Below are positions 8,478-17,151 of a stretch of 64,000 nt of DNA, one piece after another (within the stretch, counting starts at the first letter, position 1; the number at the start of each line of letters is the position of its first letter). The notes below the pieces were generated by a model. It saw only the letters and a list, made by a program, of their open reading frames with translations, made no database searches and had not been told where the DNA came from. Both the position numbers and the translations under genes were made by a program. Source of the stretch: Massilia sp. YIM B02443 (lineage in GTDB: Bacteria; Pseudomonadota; Gammaproteobacteria; Burkholderiales; Burkholderiaceae_D); assembly GCF_030411955.1 (NCBI RefSeq), contig NZ_JASNRA010000006.1, positions 124,001 to 188,000 on the forward strand. The letters run 5' to 3'.

Positions 8478-9251
8478 CTAGCGCCGCAGTTTCGGCACCA
8501 GTTCGATCTCGAACAGCTTGGGCCACAGCTTGCCGGTGACGAACAGGCGCTTGCCCTTGCTGTCCCAGGCGATGCCGTTCAGGACGGCATCGACTTCCCT
8601 GGTGCCGCGCTGATCCGGCGGCAGCAGTCCGGTCAGGTCGATCACTCCCAGCACCTTGCCGGTGTCAGGGTCGATGCGGGCGATCAGTTCGCTGCCCCAG
8701 ATGTTCGAATACAGCTCGCCGTCGACCATTTCCAGTTCGTTCAAGCGGTCGACCGGGCGGCCCTCGGCCGTCACCTGCACCCGGCGCAGTTCCTTCATCG
8801 TCTTCGCATCCAGGATGCGGATGAAGGAGCTGCCGTCGCTCATGTACAGCTTGCCGGCGTCGCCCGCCAGTCCCCAGCCTTCGCCTTCGTACTTGAAGGT
8901 CTGCTTGAGCTTGAAAGTCTTGAGATCGAACACGTAGCCCACCTGCGAAGTCCAGGTCAGGCCCACCAGGTTGTTGCCGACCGGGGTCGAACCTTCGCCG
9001 AACACGTCGGCCGGCAGATCGGCCTTCTGCAGCACCTTGCCGGTCTTGAGCTCTACCTTGCGGATCGTCGAGCGGCCATATTGGCCAGTGCTCTCGTACA
9101 GGTGGCCGTCGCGGTAGAACAGGCCCTGGGTAAACGCTTGCGCGTCGTGCGGATAGGTGTTCTTGACGATGAAGCCGTACACGGGAAGCGCGGCCTGGGC
9201 GCTGCCGGCGACGACCAGCGCGGCGGCGAAGGTGGAGAACTGTTTCAGCAT
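8478..9251 (-). CDS. Exported glutaminyl-peptide cyclotransferase (glutamine cyclotransferase family)
   Basis: The product is 257 residues with a signal peptide (MLKQFSTFAAALVVAGSAQA). The mature part is a five-bladed beta-propeller of the plant/bacterial glutamine cyclotransferase type: YPHDAQAFTQGLFYRDGHLY, ESTGQYGRSTIRKVEL, GWGLAGDAGKLYMSDG, LNELEMVDGELYSNIWGSEL and VLNGIAWDSKGKRLFVTGK. The enzyme forms N-terminal pyroglutamate on peptides, probably in the periplasm. The gene is monocistronic and convergent with the alcohol dehydrogenase. Family assignment is firm. Confidence 0.9.
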   Translation of the reverse strand: MLKQFSTFAAALVVAGSAQAALPVYGFIVKNTYPHDAQAFTQGLFYRDGHLYESTGQYGRSTIRKVELKTGKVLQKADLPADVFGEGSTPVGNNLVGLTWTSQVGYVFDLKTFKLKQTFKYEGEGWGLAGDAGKLYMSDGSSFIRILDAKTMKELRRVQVTAEGRPVDRLNELEMVDGELYSNIWGSELIARIDPDTGKVLGVIDLTGLLPPDQRGTREVDAVLNGIAWDSKGKRLFVTGKLWPKLFEIELVPKLRR

Positions 9252-9333
9252 GGGTGGAGTCGGGAACGGTGGCAGGCAACTGTAGCATGAAGGCCGGCGC
9301 CGCGTTCGCCACCCATGCCGCGCCGCTCACCGC

Positions 9334-9813
9334 TCAGACATAGGCCAGCAGCCGCCCGCAGGCGATCACGCCGATCCACAGCAACAGCGAGGCGCCCGCG
9401 TGCAGCCGGGCGGCGACAGGCGGCGCGTCACCCCAATGCGCCGCGCGGCGCCAGGGACCGGCATGGAAGACAAGGGCGTTCAATCCGGCAGTGGCGATCA
9501 AGGCCAGCTTGAACAGGAAGACGCGGTTGTCCAGCAGCTCGGGCTGGGTCGAGAACATCAGCAAGCCGCTGGGCACGATCAGGAGCAGGGCGATCCATGA
9601 CCACGGCAGCAGGTGGCGCGCCAGCGCCTGCACCGGCAGGGCGCGCCCCAGGCCGAGCAGGCGCAGGTCGAACATCGCCACCGCACCCACGAGCACGCTG
9701 AAGCCCACGATGTGGGCGATCTCGACCATCGGGTACAGCCACGGATCGTCGCGCATCGCCTGCGCGGGCGCGGTCGACGCGACCCAGGCGGCGACTTCGT
9801 TCAGGAAGCTCAG
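9334..9813 (-). CDS. DUF6644-like membrane protein, probable CTG start coupled to upstream gene
   Basis: The first ATG (9756) would give 140 residues beginning MRDDPWLYPMVEIAHIVGFS. Family members usually carry about 18 extra N-terminal residues before this P-W-L-Y-P motif. The frame supplies them (SFLNEVAAWVASTAPAQA) back to a CTG at 9813, which overlaps the upstream stop as CTGA and has GGAG five bases ahead. I therefore place the start at 9813 (159 residues). Four hydrophobic helices are visible (HIVGFSVLVGAVAMFDLRLL, WIALLLIVPSGLLMF, FKLALIATAGLNALVF, LLLWIGVIACGRLLAY). The function is unknown. It forms an operon with the DUF6152 gene. Confidence 0.75.
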   Translation of the reverse strand: MSFLNEVAAWVASTAPAQAMRDDPWLYPMVEIAHIVGFSVLVGAVAMFDLRLLGLGRALPVQALARHLLPWSWIALLLIVPSGLLMFSTQPELLDNRVFLFKLALIATAGLNALVFHAGPWRRAAHWGDAPPVAARLHAGASLLLWIGVIACGRLLAYV

Positions 9814-10160
9814 CGCAGCTCCGTGACCTTGTCGCCGACGGTGATGCGCTCGGCGCGCAGCTCATCGGGCTTGGTGCGGTTGGGGTAGCCATAGACGCTG
9901 GCCTTGCCGCCGGGCGCCAGCATGGCCTTGGTCAGGCCGCGGTTTTCCATGCGTCCGGGCGGGGCCAGCACCACCAGCCAGGTCTTGTCCGCCGTTTTCA
10001 GGCGCACGTAGCCGTGCGGCTGCTGGTAGCCGGACTCTTCGATGGTGCCGGACAGCTGCAGCGGTTTGGAGGCGTCGTATTCGCTCCAGCCGTGGTGGGC
10101 CAGGGCGCCCGTCGCCATCAGGGCGGCGGCCAGGATGGAAAGGGACAGCATGCGCTTCAT
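9810..10160 (-). CDS. Exported DUF6152 family protein
   Basis: The product is 116 residues with a signal peptide (MKRMLSLSILAAALMATGALA) followed directly by HHGWSEYD, the characteristic mature N-terminus of DUF6152 proteins, and LSGTIEESGYQQPHGYVRLK. It probably acts in the periplasm; the double His at the mature N-terminus may bind metal (inference). The gene precedes the DUF6644-like membrane protein with a four-base overlap. This pairing of a small exported HHGW protein with a four-helix membrane protein is recurrent in proteobacteria as I recall. Confidence 0.82.
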   Translation of the reverse strand: MKRMLSLSILAAALMATGALAHHGWSEYDASKPLQLSGTIEESGYQQPHGYVRLKTADKTWLVVLAPPGRMENRGLTKAMLAPGGKASVYGYPNRTKPDELRAERITVGDKVTELR

Positions 10161-10285
10161 GATTCGCTCCAGGTGAAGAAATCGGTGACGGATGCGACGG
10201 ACGAGTGAGATACTCAGCTTAGCGCGCCGCACGCCGGCCCGTCGCACGACTGCGCCGGGCCGCCTCTTCGCACAGGAAGCACGCC

Positions 10286-10816
10286 ATGCCCAGCTACCGC
10301 ATCGCCACGCCCGCCGACCCCGCCCCCTGCTGGGCGATGCGCACGGACGCGCTACGGGTCGGCTGTGCCACGCACTATCCGCCGGCAACAGTCGAGGCGC
10401 TGTGCGCTGCTGCGCCGCCGGCCAGCATGCCGGGTCTGTTTGCGGCCGGTGGCGCCATCGTGGCCGAGGAAGACGGGCGTATCGTCGGCTATGCGGTGCT
10501 CGATCGCACCAGTGGCGAAATCGATGCCGTCTTCGTTTCGCCGGCGTGCCAGGGACGCGGCATCGCCCGGCGGCTACTGGCCGGGCTGGAAGCAATGGCC
10601 GCCGAGCGCGGAATCAGCCACCTGTTCCTGTCCGCCTCGCTCAACGCGGCGCCTTTCTACGAGCGCGCCGGCTTCCTGCATGTGCGCGATGCGCTGTACC
10701 GGCATCGTGGCGGCTTCTTCATGGCCTCGGTGTACATGGAAAAGCAGCTCGCCTTGCCTGCCGGTACGGCCGCCCTCAGTGGGTCGGGATCGGATGCTCC
10801 ACCAGGTAGGCGTTGA
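10286..10816 (+). CDS. GNAT family N-acetyltransferase
   Basis: The product is 176 residues. The acetyl-CoA-binding motif is AVFVSPACQGRGIARRLLAG (V-x-P-x-x-Q-G-x-G-I-A), followed by HLFLSASLNAAPFYERAGFL, the usual GNAT C-terminal strand-helix. AGGAAG lies 8 bases before the ATG. The last 41 bases overlap the 3' end of the convergent SDR gene, so the C-terminal tail (ALSGSGSDAPPGRR) may be poorly conserved. The acceptor substrate is unknown. Confidence 0.87.
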   Translation: MPSYRIATPADPAPCWAMRTDALRVGCATHYPPATVEALCAAAPPASMPGLFAAGGAIVAEEDGRIVGYAVLDRTSGEIDAVFVSPACQGRGIARRLLAGLEAMAAERGISHLFLSASLNAAPFYERAGFLHVRDALYRHRGGFFMASVYMEKQLALPAGTAALSGSGSDAPPGRR

Positions 10817-11537
10817 ACTGGTTGACCCATTGGTGCTCGTGTGGCCCGGCGTTGTTACGCATCGGCAGGGCCGATTCGACCACGACTTCTTCCTTGTCGC
10901 CCGCCAGGCCGGCCATGGTCTGTTCGATGAAGGCGTCGAGCGGCATGGCGCGCGGGTCGTCGCCCTTCTTGATCAGGTCGGTATTGACCCAGGGCGGGGC
11001 GATTTCCTGTACGCGCACCGTGGTGTCGCGCAGCATGAAGCGCTGCGACAGCGTGTATGAGTGCAGGGCGGCCTTGGTGGCGGAATACACGGCGGTCTGC
11101 GCCAGCGGGGTATAGGCCAGCACCGAGGTGTTGTTGACGATGGTGGCGTGCGGCCGGGCCTTCAGGTGCTCGATCAGGGCCGAGGTCAGGCGGATCGGAC
11201 CGAGCAGATTGGTGGTGACGGTCGAGAGCATGGTTGCCTCATCGATGCTGCCGGCGGCGTCGTCGAAGGGCATGATGCCGGCGTTGTTGATCAGCACGTT
11301 CAGGTGCGGGAAATCGGCGATCAGCCGGGCGGCGGCGCGGCGGATGCTGTCCGGGTCGGCGATGTCGAGTTCGACGCCGTGCATGCCGGGGTTGGCGGCC
11401 ACCACCTCGTCCAGCAGCGCCTTGCGGCGGCCGGCCACGATCACGGTGTTGCCCAGCTTGTGGAAGGCTTCGGCCAGGCCGCGGCCGATGCCCGACGTGC
11501 TGCCGGTGATGAGGATGGTGTTGTCGGTCATGCGCAT
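10776..11537 (-). CDS. SDR family oxidoreductase, DltE/YdfG-like
   Basis: The product is 253 residues. The start at 11537 (MRMTDNTILITGSTSGIGRG) follows GGAG with six bases of spacing. TGSTSGIG is the cofactor loop, NNAGIM the NAG motif and YSATKAAL the catalytic YxxxK. The EIAPPWVNTDL segment is typical of the COG3967 (DltE-like) branch of short-chain dehydrogenases. The substrate is unknown. It is transcribed alone and its 3' end overlaps the convergent acetyltransferase gene. Confidence 0.88.
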   Translation of the reverse strand: MRMTDNTILITGSTSGIGRGLAEAFHKLGNTVIVAGRRKALLDEVVAANPGMHGVELDIADPDSIRRAAARLIADFPHLNVLINNAGIMPFDDAAGSIDEATMLSTVTTNLLGPIRLTSALIEHLKARPHATIVNNTSVLAYTPLAQTAVYSATKAALHSYTLSQRFMLRDTTVRVQEIAPPWVNTDLIKKGDDPRAMPLDAFIEQTMAGLAGDKEEVVVESALPMRNNAGPHEHQWVNQFNAYLVEHPIPTH

Positions 11538-11685
11538 GATGCTCTCCTTCGGTGCGTGGTGGGTTGTCGATGTGAACAGTCTACGCAGGCACATCATGGC
11601 TCGTTGGTCGTATTTCCCTCGTTTTAGGACATCGTGCGATTCCCGTCCATCGTCTGGAACATACTATTTAAACGGTATAAATAAA

Positions 11686-11711
11686 AATGGCGTGCATCGC
11701 TGCACGCCATT
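11686..11711 (-). terminator. Intrinsic terminator of the nfsB-like gene
   Basis: AATGGCGTGCA-TCGC-TGCACGCCATT is an 11-bp perfect stem. Read on the reverse strand it is followed by TTTTTATTTAT. It lies 46 bases past the nitroreductase stop codon. Confidence 0.85.
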
Positions 11712-11757
11712 GTCACCGCACTGTTGCCGCCCTTGATTGGGGCCGCCGGCAGGTGTA

Positions 11758-12411
11758 TCAGATAAAGGTGAAGGTCGCCTCTTGCGACAGGCGCGACTTC
11801 GGCAGCGCCTTGTTGAAGTCGGCCTGCGACGAGTAGCCAAGGCTCAGCAGCACCAGGCTGGTCAAGCCCTTTTCATTGAGGCCGAATTCGGCGTCCAGGA
11901 TCTGCTGGTCGAAGCCTTCCATCGGCGTGGCGTCGATCTCCAGCGCCGCCGCGCCCAGCATCGCGGTGCCCAGCGCCAGGTAGACCTGCTTCTCGAGCCA
12001 CTGCGCCACGTCCTTGCCGCCGAAGCGGTGCTGTTTCACGTAGCCGCGGCGCCCCGCATCCTGGCCGGCGCGCGCCGCGTCGTCGCGGAAGCGGCCGTCG
12101 CGCGCTTCCTGTTCCAGCAGCGCGTTCAGGTGCGCGTCGTCCATGTCGATGCGCGAGCACAGCACGATCACGTGCGAGGCGTCGTTGATCTTGGCTGCGT
12201 TGTAGGCATAGCCGCCCTGCGCCGCCTTGGCGATGCGCGCGCGGCCTTCCGGCGTGTTGGCGACGACGAAGTGCCACGGCTGCGAGTTCACCGACGACGG
12301 GCTGTTGCGCAGCAGGTCGTATACCTGCTGCATCACTTCCTCGGGGATGCGGCGCCCGGCATCGTAGGCTTTGGCAGTGTGGCGCTTCCTGGCGGCCGAC
12401 AGAATATCCAT
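11758..12411 (-). CDS. nfsB: Oxygen-insensitive NAD(P)H nitroreductase, NfsB type
   Basis: The product is 217 residues, exactly the length of E. coli NfsB. It matches throughout: MDILSAARKRHTAKAYDA, SPSSVNSQPWHFVVA (flavin-binding), MEGFDQQILDAEFGLNEKG and FNKALPKSRL near the C-terminus. It is an FMN flavoprotein that reduces nitroaromatics and quinones by two electrons, in the cytoplasm. The same frame stays open far upstream because of high GC, but homology begins at 12411. It lies 62 bases downstream of an MDR oxidoreductase on the same strand, with a LysR gene divergent, suggesting one stress-responsive unit. Confidence 0.9.
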   Translation of the reverse strand: MDILSAARKRHTAKAYDAGRRIPEEVMQQVYDLLRNSPSSVNSQPWHFVVANTPEGRARIAKAAQGGYAYNAAKINDASHVIVLCSRIDMDDAHLNALLEQEARDGRFRDDAARAGQDAGRRGYVKQHRFGGKDVAQWLEKQVYLALGTAMLGAAALEIDATPMEGFDQQILDAEFGLNEKGLTSLVLLSLGYSSQADFNKALPKSRLSQEATFTFI

Positions 12412-12473
12412 GCTGGTCCTTTCAGTGTTGTATTGGGGTCGGATTCGGTATCCGATGTTAAGCGATCCCGGGC

Positions 12474-13481
12474 TCACGCGTACTCGAGCACGATTTTTCC
12501 GTGGGCGCGGCCGCTTTCGATCAGCGCGTGCACGCGGCGCAGGTTCTCCACGGTCAGCGCGCCGGCGTTCTCGCTCAGCGTGGTCTTCAGCGCGCCGTCC
12601 TCGATCATCCCGGCCACGCGGTTGAGCAAGTGGTGCTGGGCGATCATGTCGGCGGTCTGGTACATCGAGCGCGTGAACATCAGTTCCCAGTGCAGCGAGA
12701 TCGACTTGCGCTTGAGCGGCACCACGTCCAGCGTGTCGGGATCGTCGATCAGCGCCAGCTGGCCCTGCGGCGCCAGCACCTCGACGATCTGGGCGAAGTG
12801 CTGGTCGGTGTGGGTCAGGCTGATCACGATGTCGACGTTGTCGAAACCCAGCGCCTTCAGTTGCGGCTGCAGCGGCTGCGTGTGGTCGACCGTGTGCTGC
12901 GCGCCCAGCTCGCGCACCCAGTCGCGGGTGACGTCGCGCGAGGCGCTGCCGATGACGGTCAGTTTCGTCAGCCGGCGCGCCAGCTGCACCAGGATCGAGC
13001 CGACGCCCCCACCGGCGCCGATGATCAGGAGCGTCTTGCCGGCGCCGCCGTTTTCTTGCACGCGCAGGCGGTCGAACAGCAGTTCCCACGCGGTGATCGA
13101 GGTCAGGGGCAGGGCCGCCGCTTCCGGGAAGCCCAGGTTGCGCGGCTTGCGGCCGACGATGCGTTCGTCCACCGCCTGATACTCGCTGTTCGAGCCGGGG
13201 CGTGTCAGGTCTCCCGCGTAGAACACTTCGTCGCCCGGCGCGAACAGCGTCACCTCGCTGCCGACGGCGCGCACGATGCCGCTGGCGTCCCAGCCCAGCA
13301 CGCGCGGGTCGGTCACCGCCACGCCGCGCCGGATCTTGGTGTCGACCGGATTGACCGACACCGCGCGCACTTCGACCAGCAGGTCGCGCGGGCCGGCCAG
13401 CGGCATCGGCAGATCGCGTTCGACCAGGGCTTGCGGGTCGTCGATTGGCAGGCCGTGTTGCGTATACACTATCGCTTTCAT
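12474..13481 (-). CDS. Zinc-binding alcohol dehydrogenase family protein / quinone oxidoreductase
   Basis: The product is about 335 residues. It starts MKAIVYTQHGLPIDDPQALV, with NPVDTKIRRG, GWDASGIV, LPLTSITAWELLFDRL and LIIGAGGGVGSILVQLARRL (Rossmann loop). The pattern fits the adh_fam_1 branch of MDR proteins that reduce quinones or activated alkenes with NADPH. Two ATGs are adjacent (13484 and 13481); the second has better spacing from AGGAG and is used here. It is divergent from the LysR gene at 13591 and upstream of nfsB, so LysR control of both is likely. Confidence 0.88.
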   Translation of the reverse strand: MKAIVYTQHGLPIDDPQALVERDLPMPLAGPRDLLVEVRAVSVNPVDTKIRRGVAVTDPRVLGWDASGIVRAVGSEVTLFAPGDEVFYAGDLTRPGSNSEYQAVDERIVGRKPRNLGFPEAAALPLTSITAWELLFDRLRVQENGGAGKTLLIIGAGGGVGSILVQLARRLTKLTVIGSASRDVTRDWVRELGAQHTVDHTQPLQPQLKALGFDNVDIVISLTHTDQHFAQIVEVLAPQGQLALIDDPDTLDVVPLKRKSISLHWELMFTRSMYQTADMIAQHHLLNRVAGMIEDGALKTTLSENAGALTVENLRRVHALIESGRAHGKIVLEYA

Positions 13482-13590
13482 CATTTTCTCCTGAACCTAT
13501 GCGTGAAATGGGACTGGCAACGATTCTAGTGACCCGCGCCGCGCCGGAACAGCGCCACGGCAGGGATACACTTTCACGGCTGGAAAGAAA

Positions 13591-14538
13591 ATGATCCGCC
13601 TCGACGACCTGGCGCTGTTCGTGCGCAGCGCCGCCCTGGGCAGCTTTTCGCAGGCCGCGCGCGAAGTCAACCTGCTGCCCGGCCAGGCCAGCGCCGCGAT
13701 CCAGAGGCTCGAGCGCGAACTCGACATCCGCCTGTTCGCGCGCTCCACGCGCAGCCTGCGCCTGACCGAAGAAGGCAAACGCTACCTGCCGTTCGCCGAG
13801 GAAGCGCTGCAGGCGCTGCGCGCCGGCCATGAAGGCTTGCGCGGACCCGGCACCGCGCTCAATGGCACGCTGCAGATCGCGGCGCCGTCCGACTTCGGGC
13901 GCAACGTGCTGCTGCCGTGGATCGCCGAATTCCGCCAGGATCATCCGGGCCTGGACATCCAGCTGCTGGTGTCGGACCAGGTCACCGACGTGTTCCGCGA
14001 TCCGGTCGACATCGCGCTGCGCTACGGCCAGATCGACGACGCCAGCTTCATCGCGCTGCCGGTGGCGCCGGCCAACCGGCGCGTGCTGGTGGCCTCGCCC
14101 GCCTATACCGCGCGCCACGGGCGGCCGGCGTCGCTCGACGCGCTGGCCGCGCACCGCTGCCTGGCCTACCGCCTGCGCGGCCGGGTCTACGACCGCTGGT
14201 GCTTCCCGACCGAGGACGGCGAGCGGCTGGTGCAGATCGCCGGCCCGCTGGTGAGCGACGACGCCGACGTGGTGCGGCGCTGGGCCCTGGCAGGCGAGGG
14301 CATCGCCTACAAATCCTGGCTCGACGTGTGCGCCGACGTGGTGGCGGGACGGCTGGAAGTGCTGCTGCCCGCCGTCGTCGGCCAGGCCACGCCACTGAAC
14401 CTGGTGTGCCCGCACCGCAAGCAGTTCTCGCCGGCGGTCAAGCTGCTGCATGCGCTGGTCAGCGAACGCTGCGCGCCGCTGCTGGACCGGCTGGAGCGGC
14501 TGCCGGAAACGCCTGCGGACAGCGCCTCCCTGGCCTGA
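13591..14538 (+). CDS. LysR family transcriptional regulator
   Basis: The product is 315 residues. The winged helix-turn-helix occupies residues 1-60 (LDDLALFVRSAALGSFSQAA, then AIQRLERELDIRLFARSTRS). The effector domain (residues 90-300) begins GTLQIAAPSDFGRNVLLPWI. The pattern is that of the LysR subgroup that controls divergent oxidoreductase genes. The 109-base gap to the divergent MDR gene (12474-13481) would hold its operator; the nfsB-like gene downstream of that gene is a likely second target. Confidence 0.9.
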   Translation: MIRLDDLALFVRSAALGSFSQAAREVNLLPGQASAAIQRLERELDIRLFARSTRSLRLTEEGKRYLPFAEEALQALRAGHEGLRGPGTALNGTLQIAAPSDFGRNVLLPWIAEFRQDHPGLDIQLLVSDQVTDVFRDPVDIALRYGQIDDASFIALPVAPANRRVLVASPAYTARHGRPASLDALAAHRCLAYRLRGRVYDRWCFPTEDGERLVQIAGPLVSDDADVVRRWALAGEGIAYKSWLDVCADVVAGRLEVLLPAVVGQATPLNLVCPHRKQFSPAVKLLHALVSERCAPLLDRLERLPETPADSASLA

Positions 14539-14682
14539 CAGGCGATTCGCACGCGACGGCTGAGCTGCGTGATGTGTCGGACATGACAACTCAGCAGTAT
14601 TAGCGAGGATGCAAATTTTTACTGCAATGCATCCGGGCGATGCACTTCCCGGCCGCCGCCAGGGCGCCATGGGGACGCAGAC

Positions 14683-15294
14683 TTACACCACCAGCATGAC
14701 GGCCAGCACCAGCATCATGGTCCCGGTCAGCGCCTCGATCACGCGCCACACGCTAGGGCGCGCCAGCAGCGGGGCGCAACGACGTGCGCCCAGGCCGAGC
14801 GCCGTGAACCACAGCACCGAGGCGGTCATCGCGCCCAGCGCGAACGAGCCGCGGCTGCCTTCGGCCAGGCTGCTGCCGACCGCGCCGAGCAGCACCACCG
14901 TGTCCAGGTACACGTGGGGGTTGAGCAGCGACAGCGCGATCACGGTCGCCAGCGCCGCGCCCAGCGTCTGCGCCCTGGCGTCGGCCTCCAGTGCGATCGC
15001 CGCGCCGCCGCGCAGGCTGCTCTTCCAGCAGCGCAGTCCATACCACAGCAGGAACGCGGCGCCGCCGTAGCGCGCCACCGCCAGCAGCGCCGGCGACGCT
15101 TCGATCAGCGCCCCCAGGCCGCTCATGCCGAGCGCGATCAGTGCCACGTCGATGACGATGCAGGCCGCCACCGTCGCCGCCACGTGCTGGCCGCGCACGG
15201 CGGTGCGCAGCACGTGCGCGTTCTGGGCGCCGATCGCCATGATCAGGCTGGCGCCAAGGCCCAGCCCCTGAAGAAAAACCTGATGCGAGAACAT
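14683..15294 (-). CDS. argO: LysE/ArgO family basic amino-acid exporter
   Basis: The product is 203 residues with six hydrophobic helices. GLGLGASLIMAIGAQNAHVL is the ArgO/LysE N-terminal signature (I-G-A-Q-N) and ALSLLNPHVYLDTVVLLG is its L-N-P-H-x-Y-L-D motif. These proteins export arginine or lysine from the cytoplasm. GGAGGG precedes the ATG by 4-5 bases. The gene is divergent from an ArgP-type LysR regulator with 98 bases between, the classical argO-argP arrangement, which supports the call. Confidence 0.92.
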   Translation of the reverse strand: MFSHQVFLQGLGLGASLIMAIGAQNAHVLRTAVRGQHVAATVAACIVIDVALIALGMSGLGALIEASPALLAVARYGGAAFLLWYGLRCWKSSLRGGAAIALEADARAQTLGAALATVIALSLLNPHVYLDTVVLLGAVGSSLAEGSRGSFALGAMTASVLWFTALGLGARRCAPLLARPSVWRVIEALTGTMMLVLAVMLVV

Positions 15295-15392
15295 GCGTCC
15301 CTCCGTGGAAAGACGCCACTATCCCAGCCACTTGGGTCATCTTCAATTATATTCATGATTATTCAGCCCACTTAAGCCACGCTAATCGAAGC

Positions 15393-16292
15393 ATGAAACT
15401 CGACCCGCGCCGGAGCAGCGCCTTCCTTGCCGCCGTCGACGCCGGCAGCCTGGAGCTGGTCGCTACCCGGTTGAACATCACGCCGTCGGCAGTCTCGCAA
15501 CGGATCTCGGCGCTGGAGCAAGACCTGGGCACGCCGCTGCTGGTGCGCAGTCGTCCCTGCCGCCCGACCGTGCCCGGCACCCGCCTGCTGCAGTACCTGC
15601 GCCGTTCCAGCCTGCTGGAGTCGGAATTCCTCGCGGGTATGGGGATGGACAGCGGCCCGGCGCGGGTCACGCTGGCGGTCACCAACGACACGCTGGCGAC
15701 CTGGCTGCTGCCGGTGCTGGCGCCGATCCTGGAGCGCGAGGGCCTGCTGGTCGAATTCATCCTCGACGACCAGGGCCACACCTTCGCCCTGCTGGAGGCC
15801 GGCCAGGCGCTGGCCGGCATCTCGGGCGAACCGGAACCGATGCATGGCTGCAGCGCCAGCGCGCTGGGCGTGATGCGTTACCGGCTGGTGGCCTCGCCCG
15901 CGTTCAGGCAGCGCTGGTTCGCCGATGGTGTCTCGCGCGAGGCGGCGCGCCACGCGCCGGTGATGGTGTTCAACCGCAAGGACGCGCTGCAAGCGAGCTT
16001 CCTGCTGCGCCACTTCGATTTGCCGGAAGGCGCGTATCCGTTTCACTACGTGCCGGCCAGCGACCCATACGTGAACGCGATCCGTTACGGCCTGGGCTAC
16101 GGCCTGCTGCCGCTGGAGCAGTGCGCGCGGCTGCTGGCCAGCGGCGAACTGGTCGACCTGACGCCCCAGCTGCACGTCGACGTGCCGCTGTACTGGCACG
16201 CCTGGCGCATTCAGCCGCCGCGGCTGGAACGCATGGGTGCGGCGCTGGTGAAGGCGGCGCACGCGGTGCTGCTGCCGATCGGCCCCGCCTGA
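15393..16292 (+). CDS. argP: LysR family regulator ArgP
   Basis: The product is 299 residues. The N-terminal wHTH (SSAFLAAVDAGSLELVATRL, NITPSAVSQRISALEQDLGT) and effector domain resemble ArgP/IciA/LysG, which sense lysine and arginine and activate the divergent exporter gene. The promoter region between 15295 and 15392 should hold its operator. Family members also regulate other amino-acid genes. Assignment rests on sequence pattern plus the divergent argO-type neighbour. Confidence 0.9.
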   Translation: MKLDPRRSSAFLAAVDAGSLELVATRLNITPSAVSQRISALEQDLGTPLLVRSRPCRPTVPGTRLLQYLRRSSLLESEFLAGMGMDSGPARVTLAVTNDTLATWLLPVLAPILEREGLLVEFILDDQGHTFALLEAGQALAGISGEPEPMHGCSASALGVMRYRLVASPAFRQRWFADGVSREAARHAPVMVFNRKDALQASFLLRHFDLPEGAYPFHYVPASDPYVNAIRYGLGYGLLPLEQCARLLASGELVDLTPQLHVDVPLYWHAWRIQPPRLERMGAALVKAAHAVLLPIGPA

Positions 16293-16401
16293 ACGCGCAG
16301 ATGCCGGATACCGTGGGCGCGGCAATGCATGATTGCGTTATGGCGCCGGCACTCCTACACTCGAGCTTCAATACTTCGAATCGCAAAGGGATACCGACGT
16401 C

Positions 16402-17136
16402 ATGACTGAAGCTTCTCCGCTGCCGCAACTGGTGCTCTGTGTGCCTGGACCATGGGAAGACCGGTCCCAATTCCTGCGGCTTCTGATCGAGCGAACGCAA
16501 GGCGCTTATCTCTTCGCCGGCCAGATTCTGATGCACGTCGAGACCAAGAAGGCATTCACGCTGGAATTCGAATCACGCGACGAGCGCATGTCCGGTGCGT
16601 TCTCCGCTGCCGGCCATCACTGGCGTGATTCGGACGCCATGCACCTGATCGATGCCCATCGCAGCGTCGTCTACCTGCTTGGCTCCGGCGAATCGGAGAA
16701 GGAGATCGCGGCGCTCATGCTCGCAGCCCAGGCCCTGCTGGATGCGGGAGGGCTGGGTGTCAAAGTCGAAAACACGGGTGTGGCGCATTCCCCTGCCAGC
16801 TGGAAGACCATGTGTTCCGAGCTGCATCTGTTCAGTCCCTACAGAGCCTTCGTCATCGTCGTGACCTCTAGCAATGAAGCCTATTCGTGCGGCATGCATT
16901 GCTTCGGCCTGCACGATGTCCAGGTCATCGACGCGGATGGAGACAGCGCCTTGCAGGTCGCGCGAACGTTTTCCTGGTATCTGTACACCGAGCGTCCCTC
17001 GATCAGCGATGGGCAAACGTTTGCCTGTGACGAGCATGCCCCGGCTTACCGCATCTCGACGGGCGCAGGTGTCGCCTATGAGCCGGATTCGATGTTCAAG
17101 AATCCCTATGGCACGTGGGAGCTCCAGCGTTGTTGA
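16402..17136 (+). CDS. DUF4261-like domain protein
   Basis: The product is 244 residues, starting MTEASPLPQLVLCVPGPWED. An AAGGGA site lies about 11 bases upstream; a longer frame exists but lacks a better site. The C-terminal half carries ALLDAGGLGVKVENTGVAHS, ELHLFSPYRAFVIVV, SCGMHCFGLHDVQV and MFKNPYGTWEL, which I recognise as the DUF4261 pattern. The function is unknown; members are often near secretion or immunity loci in other genomes, but no such gene is adjacent here. It is cytoplasmic by composition. Confidence 0.65.
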   Translation: MTEASPLPQLVLCVPGPWEDRSQFLRLLIERTQGAYLFAGQILMHVETKKAFTLEFESRDERMSGAFSAAGHHWRDSDAMHLIDAHRSVVYLLGSGESEKEIAALMLAAQALLDAGGLGVKVENTGVAHSPASWKTMCSELHLFSPYRAFVIVVTSSNEAYSCGMHCFGLHDVQVIDADGDSALQVARTFSWYLYTERPSISDGQTFACDEHAPAYRISTGAGVAYEPDSMFKNPYGTWELQRC

Positions 17137-17151
17137 TGTCATCGTCCCCGC

